NCBI GenBank assembly: GCA_022651385.1
Contig: JALCQR010000009.1
Coordinates: 78,120 to 142,119 of the forward strand
Direction of reading: 5' to 3'
Source of the DNA: Clostridia bacterium
GTDB lineage: Bacteria; Bacillota; Clostridia; Lachnospirales; Anaerotignaceae
DNA: 64,000 bases
Position numbers and translations under genes: made by a program. Positions 24,948 through 33,314 of the stretch are shown here, piece after piece (positions within the stretch are counted from its first letter, which is position 1; each line of letters starts with the position of its first letter). The notes beneath the pieces are model-generated. The model was not told where the DNA came from. It did not search any database and saw nothing but the letters and a program-made list of their open reading frames with translations.

Positions 24948-25463
24948 ATGAATATTTTAATATTAAACGGAAGTCCAAGAGCAAACGGCAACACTGTTGC
25001 TATGATAGATGCTTTTGCAAATGGCGCAAAAGCAAACGGACACCAGATTAAAGTTTTCAATGTCTGTCAAAAGAAAATTTCTGGGTGTCTTGGCTGTGAA
25101 TATTGCCATACAAAAGGAAATGGGAAGTGCATACAGCAGGATGATATGCAGGAGCTTTATTCGCTGCTTACAGAGGCGGAAATGCTTGTGATTGCTTCTC
25201 CGATCTACTATTTCGGCTTAACCGGCCAACTTCAATGTGCTATTCATCGTACTTACGCAGTTGGCATCCCGAGTAGGCTAAAAAAGGCTGCGCTTATTTT
25301 GAGTTCCGGCTCCGACGATGTCTATGAAGGGGCAATCTATGAGTACAAACAAATTGTCGAATATATGAAACTGGAGGATTTGGGAATCTGCACGGCCCAT
25401 GGCTGCGAAAACAAATCAGAGAAAAAATTGGCAGAACTGAGGGCTTGGGGGCAGAAAATTTAA
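24948..25463 (+). CDS. Flavodoxin-like NAD(P)H-dependent oxidoreductase
   Basis: A 171-aa flavoprotein with LILNGSPRANGNT (FMN phosphate loop), SGCLGCEYCHTKGNGKC (cysteine cluster) and ASPIYYFGLTGQLQ (flavin loop). It is a relative of the reductase at 20750 and probably acts on quinones or similar compounds. AAGGAGC precedes the ATG. Confidence 0.82.
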   Translation: MNILILNGSPRANGNTVAMIDAFANGAKANGHQIKVFNVCQKKISGCLGCEYCHTKGNGKCIQQDDMQELYSLLTEAEMLVIASPIYYFGLTGQLQCAIHRTYAVGIPSRLKKAALILSSGSDDVYEGAIYEYKQIVEYMKLEDLGICTAHGCENKSEKKLAELRAWGQKI

Positions 25464-25484
25464 TTACAGAAGGGTACAGGATTT

Positions 25485-26045
25485 ATGAGATTTTATCAAA
25501 GGATGATTGTGTTATTGACGATCTTTATTGTTCTCTTTTCTTTGACGGGCTGTTCCTCCGGGAGTAAGCAGAATTTAAATAAAAATCCATCAATTTCAAA
25601 TATAGAACAGGCACAGCCGGAAAATCAGCCAGCGCCTAGTATTGAGAACACGAAAGCTACAAGCAGTGATGTGGAGGACAACATGAAAAATCAAATTACA
25701 CTTACCATCAACGACACAGTTTTGACTGCAACCTTGGCAGATAATTCTTCAGCAGAAGCGCTGAAAGAACTGTTGGCTGAAGGCCCTCTGACTATTGCCA
25801 TGCAGGATTACGGCAGTATGGAAAAAGTAGGCCCAATAGGGACGGATTTGCCCACCAACAATGAGCAGATTACTACCGAGGCCGGGGACCTAATCTTGTA
25901 TATGGGAAACGCCTTCGTAATTTACTATGCACCAAACTCATGGAATTTTACCCGGCTGGGGAAAATCAATGATGTATCAGCGGAGAAGTTAAGAAAAATC
26001 CTTGGCAGCGGCGATGTAGATGTGACACTGGAATTGGTAAAATAA
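25485..26045 (+). CDS. Lipoprotein with cyclophilin-like domain
   Basis: A 186-aa secreted protein with a lipoprotein signal ending LTGC (Cys23), a Ser/Asn/Gln-rich linker to about residue 65, then a compact beta-rich domain (ITLTINDTVLTATLADNS, AGDLILYMGNAFVIYY and SWNFTRLGKI). This matches the cyclophilin-like fold proteins (family DUF4430/cyclophilin_like) found with flavodoxins. A strong terminator follows, so it ends the block begun at 20750 or 24948. Confidence 0.75.
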   Translation: MRFYQRMIVLLTIFIVLFSLTGCSSGSKQNLNKNPSISNIEQAQPENQPAPSIENTKATSSDVEDNMKNQITLTINDTVLTATLADNSSAEALKELLAEGPLTIAMQDYGSMEKVGPIGTDLPTNNEQITTEAGDLILYMGNAFVIYYAPNSWNFTRLGKINDVSAEKLRKILGSGDVDVTLELVK

Positions 26046-26073
26046 TAAGAACAGTAACTTAAAGAAAACGGAA

Positions 26074-26112
26074 TGTCCGGAGCAATCTTCAGCAGATACT
26101 CCGGATATTTTT
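26074..26112 (+). terminator. Rho-independent terminator
   Basis: TCCGGAG (26076-26082) pairs with CTCCGGA (26099-26105), followed by TATTTTTTATTTT. It closes the reductase/lipoprotein gene group. Confidence 0.85.
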
Positions 26113-26289
26113 TATTTTCTATGATACCATAATGTTTAAATTCCTTCAATTTTCTGAATCAGTAAGCCTATTATTGTGGAAAATATCTATAGACGCAGAA
26201 AGACGACGTTGACTTTGAGACAACACCCTTTCATGTGGTAATTACTGTATTTCAAAAAACTTGCGGATTTCGTGCTTGTAATTAACAAT

Positions 26290-26335
26290 TCTCAAACAAA
26301 ACACAAACAGATATTAAATATGGGCAGAATATATT
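26290..26335 (+). promoter_or_regulatory. Candidate response-regulator box and promoter (site 1)
   Basis: Two imperfect direct repeats, TCTCAAAC (26290-26297) and ACACAAAC (26301-26308), are 11 bases apart. TATATT lies 21 bases downstream (26330-26335). The layout is that of OmpR-type regulators bound on one face of the helix. It lies upstream of the regulator gene itself, so autoregulation is likely. The rest of 26113-26463 holds no gene. Confidence 0.5.
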
Positions 26336-26463
26336 CTATAATAAAAGAGGGCAGTTTTGATTTTGTCTATGACTTCATATAGAAAAGCGTCCGAGATGCA
26401 CGACATACGTTAACGAGGTAGCCATAAATAAGAAACGATAGAGAAAAAACAGGAGGAATCTTT

Positions 26464-27135
26464 ATGATTAATATATTAGTAGTTGAAGACGACGCGAAGT
26501 TGAATCAAATCGTCTGCACTTATCTGAATGACAGTGGCTACAAGGCCAAGGGCTGCCTGAATGCGAAGGATGCCTATGACCTGATGTATAACAGCCTATA
26601 TGACCTCATCATCTCGGACATAATGATGCCGGGAATCGACGGTTTTGAATTTGCCGGGACCGTTCGTGAGCTTAATAAAACCATCCCCATTCTGTTCATG
26701 ACCGCGAAGGATGATATTGTTTCCAAGCAGAAGGGCTTTCAACTGGGCATTGATGATTACATGGTCAAACCCATCAATCTGGATGAGTTGGTTATGCGGG
26801 TGGGCGCTTTGCTGCGCCGGGCCAACATCATGGCGGAGAGGAAGCTGAATGTGGGCAACTTTTCAATGGATGCTGACGCCATGACCGCTACCATCAACGA
26901 TGAGGACATTCCTTTGACTTTGCGGGAGTTCAACATCCTCTACAAGCTGCTGTCCTATCCCAAAAAGACATTCACCCGTTCCCAACTGATGGATGAGTTT
27001 TGGGGCGTGGACAGCGACACCAGCCTGCGGGCGGTGGATGTCTATGTGACAAAACTGCGTGACAAGCTCTCTGCCTGTGATGGCTTTCAAATCGTAACTG
27101 TACGGGGACTTGGTTATAAGGCGGTACTGATATGA
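26464..27135 (+). CDS. OmpR/PhoB-family response regulator
   Basis: A 223-aa protein with a receiver domain (1-115: acidic pair Glu8/Asp9, phospho-Asp52 in SDIMMPG, Thr in MTAKDD, Lys in VKPINLDEL) and a winged-helix DNA-binding domain (125-223: LTLREFNILYKLLS, RAVDVYVTKLRDKL, TVRGLGYKAV). AGGAGG lies upstream. The gene overlaps the kinase start by 4 bases. Its likely operator is an 11-bp-period direct repeat seen upstream of this gene and of the epimerase and membrane-protein genes downstream. Confidence 0.93.
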   Translation: MINILVVEDDAKLNQIVCTYLNDSGYKAKGCLNAKDAYDLMYNSLYDLIISDIMMPGIDGFEFAGTVRELNKTIPILFMTAKDDIVSKQKGFQLGIDDYMVKPINLDELVMRVGALLRRANIMAERKLNVGNFSMDADAMTATINDEDIPLTLREFNILYKLLSYPKKTFTRSQLMDEFWGVDSDTSLRAVDVYVTKLRDKLSACDGFQIVTVRGLGYKAVLI

Positions 27136-28205
27136 GGGATAAAATTCACTATGAACAGGATGAGCGTGTAAAACGAAAGAACATAGGCTTGAGGGAATTT
27201 GCCATTACCTTTGTTGTAATGGTTTTCCTTGTAGGTATTCAGACCGGGCTGCTGGTTTTGCCTGCCTTTAACGCGTTAAACTCTATTGCCCAAATCATTA
27301 TTATCATGAGCTATTGGGCCATCGTGGCATTCTTGTTCAGCTTTTTGACTAACTGGCAGATAAGGCAAAATTACGATAAGCCGATGCGTAAGCTGGGCAG
27401 CGCGGCAAAAAAAGTGGCACAGGGGGATTTTTCAGTCTATGTGGAACCAATCCATACCGCCGATAAATACGACTACATTGACGTCATGTTTATGGATTTC
27501 AATACAATGGTACAAGAACTCGGCAGCATCGAGACACTGAAGAACGATTTTGTCTCCAATGTCTCCCACGAGATAAAAACGCCACTGGCGGTCATTCGGA
27601 ACTACACAATGGCACTTAGAAACAAGAAACTGCCTCTGGAAACCCAAGAGGCGTACATGGATACAATTATAAGCGCAACCGACAATCTTACTGCTTTGGT
27701 AACGAATATTCTTAAGCTGAACAAGCTGGAGAATCAGGAAATCGAGTCGGTAGCCGAGCCGTATGATGTATGCGACCAACTCTGCCAATGTGCGCTGCAA
27801 TTTGAATCACTGTGGGAAGGAAAAGAAATTACCTTCCAAGCGGACATTGAAGATAAGGCCACGATAAACGCCGACCGCAATATGCTGGAAATTGTCTGGA
27901 ACAATCTCCTTTCCAACGCCCTCAAGTTCACGCCCCCCGGAGGCGAAGTGATGCTGTCGCAAACCTCGGACGATGAGGTGATTACCGTATCAGTTTCGGA
28001 CACAGGCTGTGGGATGGACGCTGAAACACTTAAGCATATTTTTGATAAGTTCTATCAAGGCGATACTTCCCACTCTGGCGAGGGAAACGGTCTTGGCCTT
28101 GCTCTGGCACACAGGGTCATTGAGAAGGTGGGCGGGACTTTATCGGTTGCGAGCCAGCCGGGTAAGGGCAGCACGTTTACGGTAACAATACCAATTAGAT
28201 TATGA
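27132..28205 (+). CDS. Sensor histidine kinase
   Basis: A 357-aa protein with two membrane helices (about 24-45 and 55-78), a HAMP-like segment (KPMRKLGSAAKKVAQGDF), the H box FVSNVSHEIKTPL (His around 156), the N box NNLLSNALKFTPPGG, G1 DTGCGMD and G2 GEGNGLGLAL. The two helices are linked by a very short outside loop, so the signal may be sensed within the membrane. It is the partner of the regulator it overlaps. Confidence 0.92.
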   Translation: MRDKIHYEQDERVKRKNIGLREFAITFVVMVFLVGIQTGLLVLPAFNALNSIAQIIIIMSYWAIVAFLFSFLTNWQIRQNYDKPMRKLGSAAKKVAQGDFSVYVEPIHTADKYDYIDVMFMDFNTMVQELGSIETLKNDFVSNVSHEIKTPLAVIRNYTMALRNKKLPLETQEAYMDTIISATDNLTALVTNILKLNKLENQEIESVAEPYDVCDQLCQCALQFESLWEGKEITFQADIEDKATINADRNMLEIVWNNLLSNALKFTPPGGEVMLSQTSDDEVITVSVSDTGCGMDAETLKHIFDKFYQGDTSHSGEGNGLGLALAHRVIEKVGGTLSVASQPGKGSTFTVTIPIRL

Positions 28206-28239
28206 AAAGCAGAATGGTTGCTGTCTATAGAGGGATGTG

Positions 28240-29439
28240 ATGAGGCTGTTTAAGAAAATGTGGATTTTTAATTGGATATATCCATTGCTTATTGGAACTA
28301 TCCTTGTGCTTGGATTTCTGAATAACGCCTGGTTTGAAATCATCTGTGCAGTTTGCGCAGCGTTATTTTGGCTTATACAGTTGAGACTTACCATCCTATT
28401 GAAAAAGGGTAAAGATATTCAAAATAAGCAATGTAAACCAATCGGCTTTTTTATGTTGCCGCCGTCGGCAGGGATTATTGCCGTTGGGGTTTTACTCATT
28501 TTCTGGCCGTTCTCAGTGATGCCGGTTCCAATGACCTATGGTACTGTTGGCATTTCAGTCGTTTTGTTTGCCTGCCTGCTTATTCAAATGATAATCCTTA
28601 CAAAGGACGTCTCTCTGGCCGGACGATTCCTGCGTATGACGCTTGGAGCGGCTATGTCAGTGCCGCTGTCCATTGCCCTTACGTTGATTTTATATATGGC
28701 CAAAACGGATGAAGCCGTCACACTCAGTTGCATGTCTGTCGGAATTTTCGGTGCCGCGGCACTTTTAATTTCTGTGAATATTGCGATGGTCTCCTTGTGT
28801 GAATACAAGAGCACCAGGGACAGTATAAAAACAATTTCAGCTTTGATAAAGCACAGAAAACTTGTTTTTACGCGCATTACAATTTTAAAGGATGCCTTCC
28901 TTGTTGTAAGTAAAACATCTATCAGTGTTATTTCTCTATCTTTTTTCATGTTCGCAAACGCTTTGTACAGTGCCGGCATGGGCGTCGCACGCTTCTACGC
29001 CGTGAGGATGCACAATCAGGACAGAGCGCAGCAGGTCAAAAGCTATCGCTTTGTTGGCATCATTATTTCTTCTGCGAGTATTTGTTACGTCATCTATTCG
29101 GTGCGCCTATTCGGCGGCGGTAAAACAAAGCCTTATTCTATGTACATTGCTCTCGTAATTGCGCTCTATACCTTCGTGGAATTCGGAATAAACATCTGCG
29201 ATGCATTCCGTCTGCGTAAAAGCAAAGCACTTGAAGCCAAAGCTCTGCGGGCGATAAGTCTGTCATCTACATTGCTCTGCTTTGTGTTGACGCAGACAGC
29301 AATCATGTCATTCGCGTCAGAGTGTAACAACAGCTTTGCCAATGCCCTCGCCGGGGTTATGTTCGGTGGACTGGCTGCCCTCGTGGGATTGTATATTATT
29401 GTGGACAGCTTTTTTCAAAAGAAAGTTTCTGCGCCCTAA
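28240..29439 (+). CDS. Polytopic membrane protein of unknown function
   Basis: About 399 aa with roughly ten hydrophobic helices, starting at WIFNWIYPLLIGTILVLGFL and ending at VMFGGLAALVGLYIIVDSFF. No known transporter motif is recognised. It lies 35 bases after the histidine kinase and before a strong terminator, so it is probably co-transcribed with the two-component system and might act with the sensor. ATG 28240 follows AGAGGGA; GTG 28237 is an alternative. Confidence 0.7.
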   Translation: MRLFKKMWIFNWIYPLLIGTILVLGFLNNAWFEIICAVCAALFWLIQLRLTILLKKGKDIQNKQCKPIGFFMLPPSAGIIAVGVLLIFWPFSVMPVPMTYGTVGISVVLFACLLIQMIILTKDVSLAGRFLRMTLGAAMSVPLSIALTLILYMAKTDEAVTLSCMSVGIFGAAALLISVNIAMVSLCEYKSTRDSIKTISALIKHRKLVFTRITILKDAFLVVSKTSISVISLSFFMFANALYSAGMGVARFYAVRMHNQDRAQQVKSYRFVGIIISSASICYVIYSVRLFGGGKTKPYSMYIALVIALYTFVEFGINICDAFRLRKSKALEAKALRAISLSSTLLCFVLTQTAIMSFASECNNSFANALAGVMFGGLAALVGLYIIVDSFFQKKVSAP

Positions 29440-29477
29440 TAGGAACTTTTAAATTAAACCTATGTTTAGAATATGTA

Positions 29478-29522
29478 AGCAGGCTGACGCTTTATAAAAG
29501 AGTCAGCCTGCTCTTTTTTTTA
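29478..29522 (+). terminator. Rho-independent terminator
   Basis: AGCAGGCTGAC (29478-29488) pairs perfectly with GTCAGCCTGCT (29502-29512), followed by CTTTTTTTT. It ends the two-component system transcript. Confidence 0.93.
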
Positions 29523-29564
29523 TTCAAAAAATATGGTTTACTTTTTTAATATTTTACAAACAAT

Positions 29565-29583
29565 TCTCAAGCATTTTTCAAAC
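29565..29583 (+). promoter_or_regulatory. Candidate response-regulator box (site 2)
   Basis: TCTCAAGC (29565-29572) and TTTCAAAC (29576-29583) repeat at an 11-base distance. No -10 box lies 21 bases downstream, unlike the other three sites, so it may be an extra upstream site for the epimerase promoter. The remaining part of 29523-29851 holds no gene. Confidence 0.4.
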
Positions 29584-29774
29584 AAAAGCAAGGTAGTCTT
29601 ACATCACAGTGAAAGAGAAAATCTTACGCCAGTGTACAATATTAAGGAGATTATAATTATCGGACGCTCACTGTAACGTATACGGGTAAGTTCACCGCGT
29701 AATCGAGGGATAATAGGATTTGCCCGCTTATTCAGAGAGAACGTCTTTCGCATAATTCAATTCAAATTAATATT

Positions 29775-29820
29775 TCTCAAACATTATTTCAACAACTCGT
29801 AAATATCCCATCGTTATAAT
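29775..29820 (+). promoter_or_regulatory. Candidate response-regulator box and promoter (site 3)
   Basis: TCTCAAAC (29775-29782) and ATTTCAAC (29786-29793) repeat at 11 bases; a perfect TATAAT (29815-29820) follows 21 bases after the second repeat. It lies 32 bases before the epimerase start. Confidence 0.55.
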
Positions 29821-29851
29821 AACAACATCATAAAGACTTGGAGGAAAAAAC

Positions 29852-30874
29852 ATGAAAAACACATTATATCTTCTTACCGGTGCGGCTGGATTTCTTGGCA
29901 GCAGCGTATGCCATCAGCTTTTGGAGCGCGGAGACAAGGTTCGGGCATTTGTACTGACCGGTGACAAATCCGTGAAATATATTCCCAAGGAAGTCGAACT
30001 CTGTGAAGGCGACCTATGTGATTTAGCTGCCGTGAATCGGTTCTTCACTATCCCCGCAGGCATGGAGTCCGTTGTCATCCATTGCGCCAGCATGGTAACG
30101 GTAAACCCTGATTTTAATCAGAAGCTTATCGACGTCAATGTGGGCGGAACGCAGAACATTATTATTGCCTGTCTCGATCATACTGAGTGCAAAAAGCTGG
30201 TTTATGTCAGCAGTACAGGCGCCATTCCCGAGTTACCCAAGGGTAAGAAAATAAAAGAGGTTAATCAGTTTGACCCGGAAAAAGTAGTAGGCTGGTACAG
30301 CCGCACCAAAGCGATGGCCTCCCAGAAAGTACTGGATGCGGTCAGAGAGTGCGGGATGAACGCCTGCATCGTTCATCCCAGCGGTATCCTCGGCCCTAAC
30401 GACTACGCCGTTGGAGAGGTAACTAAAACGATCATTCAAATCGTCAATGGCGAAATGCCCATTGGTATTCAGGGCTCATTCAATCTTTGCGATGTGCGAG
30501 ATCTCGCTCACGGCTGTATTATGGCCGCAGATAAGGGACGCAAGGGAGAATGCTATATTCTCGGCAACGAGGAGGTTACGCTTAAGGAGATGTGCCGGAT
30601 ACTCCAAAGCGACCTCGGGTGCAAGCCGATAAAATTCTATCTTCCCCTTGGCATCGCCAGTTTTATTGCCAAGAGAATGGAAAAGAAAGCGAAAAAGGGT
30701 GGGAAGCAGCCGATTATGACCAGTTTTTCTGTCTACAACCTTGCCCGCAATAACTCCTTCGACTACAGCAAGGCTAAAAAGGAATTAGGATATAAAACAC
30801 GTTCTTATGAAGAAACACTGCATGATGAAGCACAGTGGCTTAAACGTGAGGGCAAAATTCAAGCTACTGACTGA
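29852..30874 (+). CDS. NAD-dependent epimerase/dehydratase (extended SDR)
   Basis: A 340-aa extended short-chain dehydrogenase with TGAAGFLG at the N-terminus (NAD(P) binding), CASMVTV, SSTGAIPE and the catalytic YSRTK (Tyr and Lys around 149-153). Residues after 270 contain a basic patch (KRMEKKAKKGGKQP). Members act on nucleotide sugars, steroids or dihydroflavonols; the substrate is unknown. TTGGAGG precedes the ATG. It is probably activated by the nearby two-component system. Confidence 0.85.
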   Translation: MKNTLYLLTGAAGFLGSSVCHQLLERGDKVRAFVLTGDKSVKYIPKEVELCEGDLCDLAAVNRFFTIPAGMESVVIHCASMVTVNPDFNQKLIDVNVGGTQNIIIACLDHTECKKLVYVSSTGAIPELPKGKKIKEVNQFDPEKVVGWYSRTKAMASQKVLDAVRECGMNACIVHPSGILGPNDYAVGEVTKTIIQIVNGEMPIGIQGSFNLCDVRDLAHGCIMAADKGRKGECYILGNEEVTLKEMCRILQSDLGCKPIKFYLPLGIASFIAKRMEKKAKKGGKQPIMTSFSVYNLARNNSFDYSKAKKELGYKTRSYEETLHDEAQWLKREGKIQATD

Positions 30875-30922
30875 CAAAATAAAAGCATGCACAGACAGGC
30901 TTTCGTATTTAAAATTAATAGA

Positions 30923-30968
30923 ACTCAAACAGTATTTATACAATACGCAATTAATCAGACGGTAATAT
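30923..30968 (+). promoter_or_regulatory. Candidate response-regulator box and promoter (site 4)
   Basis: ACTCAAAC (30923-30930) and ATTTATAC (30934-30941) form a weaker 11-base repeat, with TAATAT (30963-30968) exactly 21 bases downstream. It precedes the small membrane protein genes. Confidence 0.4.
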
Positions 30969-31008
30969 AAGCATCAAGTAAATAAGTAAATTTAAGGAGA
31001 TAATGAAT

Positions 31009-31377
31009 ATGAAAAAAAGCAATTTCGTTGCAATGATCCTGGGTACCATAGGAATCATCTTCGCTGGCATTGGCATGTGTATGTGTCTGCTGCCGGAGTG
31101 GAACGCCTTTAAGCCCGGTGTGGTAATGGGCTGTGTTGGACTTATAATATTGCTTATCATGGTAGCTGTTTGGCGTAAGATGGAAAACAAAGCACCCATA
31201 CGTATGTCGGGAAAGACCATCGCAACCGTTTTTGTCAGCGTTGTCGGTGCCCTGCTTCTCGGATTTGGTATGTGTTTGGTCATGGTATGGAGCAACTTGG
31301 TACTCGGTATTATCATTGGCATCGCGGGCATTATCCTGCTGCTTGCCCTTATCCCGCTCATTAAGGGGCTGAAATAA
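31009..31377 (+). CDS. Small four-helix membrane protein
   Basis: About 122 aa with four hydrophobic helices in two similar pairs (FVAMILGTIGIIFAGIGMC and, in the second half, TVFVSVVGALLLGFGMC). The halves look like an internal duplication. No known family function is recognised. ATG 31009 sits at a good distance from AAGGAG; ATG 31003 is very close to it. It starts a three-gene run. Confidence 0.7.
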   Translation: MKKSNFVAMILGTIGIIFAGIGMCMCLLPEWNAFKPGVVMGCVGLIILLIMVAVWRKMENKAPIRMSGKTIATVFVSVVGALLLGFGMCLVMVWSNLVLGIIIGIAGIILLLALIPLIKGLK

Positions 31378-31391
31378 ATAGGAGGATTGTT

Positions 31392-31622
31392 ATGAATAAG
31401 TTTATTAAAACAAACAAGAAAATTGAAAAGGCTGTGGTTTCCGGCTATCAAGCAATAGAAGACGGAGTGGTTGGATCCTACCAAAAAATCGAGGACGGAG
31501 TGGTCGGGAGCTATAAAAAGATTGAAAATAAGTTTGTCGAGGCTTTCCTGACACCGGACGATGATGCTCAAGATAAGACCGATTCCGGTGTAAACAATCA
31601 GAATGATGAAAAGGTAGTGTAA
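31392..31622 (+). CDS. Small repeat protein with EDGVVGSY units
   Basis: A 76-aa, charged, non-membrane protein. The segment YQAIEDGVVGSYQKIEDGVV and the following GSYKKIENKFVEAFL show about three copies of an 11-residue amphipathic repeat, (Y)xxIEDGVVGSY, followed by an acidic tail. The repeat looks like a membrane-surface or lipid-binding helix. Similar small proteins occur in gut Firmicutes without known function. AGGAGG precedes the ATG, and the next gene follows after 6 bases. Confidence 0.65.
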   Translation: MNKFIKTNKKIEKAVVSGYQAIEDGVVGSYQKIEDGVVGSYKKIENKFVEAFLTPDDDAQDKTDSGVNNQNDEKVV

Positions 31623-31628
31623 AGTAGA

Positions 31629-32162
31629 ATGAGTGAAAATACCGTGAACGGGAATAGTTTTACCGGGTATGAGTACAAAAGTATCACGGTAGACTGCAAT
31701 ATGGAATCCATGTATGCTGACGGCTATCAAAACTTCGGCTGGATATTGGAAGGCACATCCAAGCCACAGGCCGGCGTCAACACGATTGCCTTGAAATTCA
31801 AGCGTGACCGAAAAATTCGGAATAAGGCGGAACTTACCCGCCTGCAGCGTCAGTTCGATGCCTGTGCCTCAGAAATCACGCGCATGGAGAAATCGAAAAA
31901 CTCTCATGCGATGGTGGTAGCTTTAATTGTCGGCTTGATTGGGACGGTTTTCCTTGCAGGAGCGACATTCGCCTGTCTTGGCGGTCTGATTGTTCTGTGC
32001 ATCGTTCTGGCTCTCCCAGGCTTTATTGGCTGGATTCTTCCGTATTTTCTGTATCACTCAACTTACGACAAGCAAGCCGAAAAGGTCAATCCGTTGATTG
32101 ATAAAAAGCAAGATGAAATTTATGAAGTATGTGAGCGCGCAAACGCTCTGCTTGGAAACTAA
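31629..32162 (+). CDS. Membrane protein of unknown function
   Basis: A 177-aa protein: a soluble N-terminal part with a predicted coiled segment (LTRLQRQFDACASEITRMEK), then two membrane helices (about 97-120 and 122-145) and a charged C-terminus. No family is recognised. The start has only a weak ribosome site and may be translationally coupled to the gene 6 bases upstream. It is the last gene of the G/C-rich block. Confidence 0.6.
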   Translation: MSENTVNGNSFTGYEYKSITVDCNMESMYADGYQNFGWILEGTSKPQAGVNTIALKFKRDRKIRNKAELTRLQRQFDACASEITRMEKSKNSHAMVVALIVGLIGTVFLAGATFACLGGLIVLCIVLALPGFIGWILPYFLYHSTYDKQAEKVNPLIDKKQDEIYEVCERANALLGN

Positions 32163-32357
32163 AAGAGAAGGGAAACACAATAAAAAGTTGTACAAAGAAA
32201 CAATCAGCAACTTTGTGCTGGAAAAGGCAATAAACTACATCTCGAGCAACCTGAGACCAATCTTGCTATTTTTTAATCAAACCCCACCGGAATATTTAAT
32301 CCATCCTTTCTGCTTTTGGCCAACATGTACCAAAGTGAGAACTATCCTAATACAAAA

Positions 32358-32393
32358 ATACCGCCTATTTTGTCAAATTTGGCGGTGTTTTGT
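32358..32393 (+). terminator. Hairpin terminator at the right end of the G/C-rich block
   Basis: ACCGCC (32360-32365) pairs with GGCGGT (32381-32386), followed by GTTTTGT. The T-run is imperfect. The gap 32163-32425 shows no gene. Confidence 0.55.
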
Positions 32394-32425
32394 ATGATTG
32401 CTCATATTTTATTTTGATATTTTTT

Positions 32426-32560
32426 TTAAACATCATTGTTTTTAACTGATTTTTTCTTGAGATTTCTGTTTTGGTTTTTATTTTCCTCCGTTATAGGGGT
32501 TTGATGATTGCATTTTTCCATTCTTGATTTTTTATTGTCTGGCTGACTGTCTTTTGGCAT
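32426..32560 (-). CDS. Small basic protein, possibly spore-related
   Basis: A 44-aa open frame, MPKDSQPDNKKSRMEK..., rich in Asn, Lys and Gln and without hydrophobic segments. GAGGTGG lies 4 bases before the ATG, the same kind of site as the neighbouring tiny genes. The composition resembles minor spore proteins, but no family can be named. It is codirectional with the 60-aa gene at 32640. Confidence 0.45.
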   Translation of the reverse strand: MPKDSQPDNKKSRMEKCNHQTPITEENKNQNRNLKKKSVKNNDV

Positions 32561-32639
32561 TTTACCACCTCAAATATATTATTTTCAAACTGCCTAAATT
32601 AAATGCTAAAATCTCTTAAATTTTAAGAAAAAATTTATT

Positions 32640-32822
32640 TTATTTTATAAGATCATTTACAATTTTTGCCATATCTTCTTTTGAACGAGCACTATGAGAG
32701 CGCTGAATAACTTGGTTTCTTGAAGCATCGTCAAGTGAGTAAAAAACATTCATGGCTTTAGTATTATCGGAAAGTGCCAAGCCAAGACCTACAGGTATTC
32801 CTTTATTATCAAGCAAGCTCAT
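32640..32822 (-). CDS. Conserved 60-aa protein (copy A of a paralogous pair)
   Basis: A 60-aa protein with the pattern GIPVGLGLALSDNTKAM, then LDDASRNQVIQRSHSARSKE and a C-terminal IVNDLIK. About two thirds of the residues match the gene at 43731, so the two are paralogues. It looks like a compact helical protein. The function is not known; the SRNxVIQRSHxARSKEDM core is diagnostic of the pair. GAGGTG precedes the ATG. It is divergent from the tiny gene at 32950. Confidence 0.75.
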   Translation of the reverse strand: MSLLDNKGIPVGLGLALSDNTKAMNVFYSLDDASRNQVIQRSHSARSKEDMAKIVNDLIK

Positions 32823-32949
32823 TTTATCACCTCAAAAATAGTATTGTAAGCAAAGTGAATTTTATTCAAATTTATATATATATTATTTTATCAGGTTTTT
32901 ATGTATAATATTATTTGTTTGGCCTAAAATAAATTTGAGGTGTTTAATT

Positions 32950-33087
32950 ATGCTTGAAAACGAAAAATACGAGGATAAGCGATTTAAAGATAAGTTTAAC
33001 AATGAAACAAATTCTAAAAAAGTAAAGAATCAAAATGAAACACACAATTCGCGAAAAGAAGGTCTCGGCCCGAATACAAAAAGATAA
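32950..33087 (+). CDS. Small hydrophilic protein, possibly spore-type
   Basis: A 45-aa, Lys/Asn-rich peptide ending HNSRKEGLGPNTKR; GAGGTG lies 8 bases before the ATG. The SKKVKNQNET stretch recalls minor small acid-soluble spore proteins (SspP-like), a loose resemblance only. It is divergent from the 60-aa gene, the same arrangement as at 43.7-44.3 kb. Confidence 0.55.
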   Translation: MLENEKYEDKRFKDKFNNETNSKKVKNQNETHNSRKEGLGPNTKR

Positions 33088-33217
33088 AAAATACTTGAAA
33101 AAAGTATCTTGGCGTTTTTCCTTACATCGAAAAGAACTTTATTGGGTGCCGACAAAAATCAATTTATTTTGATTTTGCACTATGTAATTTAGTATGGTTT
33201 AAATAAAAAATAATTAC

Positions 33218-33262
33218 AAAAAAGCCTATAATCATTGGAAACAAATGGTTATAGGCTTTTTT
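33218..33262. terminator. Bidirectional terminator
   Basis: AAAAAAGCCTATAA on the left pairs with TTATAGGCTTTTTT on the right around a short loop, with A-run and T-run on either side. It separates the tiny plus-strand gene from the convergent GntR gene. Confidence 0.9.
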
Positions 33263-33314
33263 GATTTTGACATATTTTTTTATTTTGTTTTACCAAAATA
33301 TACCATAAAACGTG

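Noticed and set aside
30951..31730. 259-aa minus-strand open frame opposite the small membrane protein genes
   Set aside because: Three plus-strand genes with good ribosome sites fill the region; the antisense frame has no recognisable domain.
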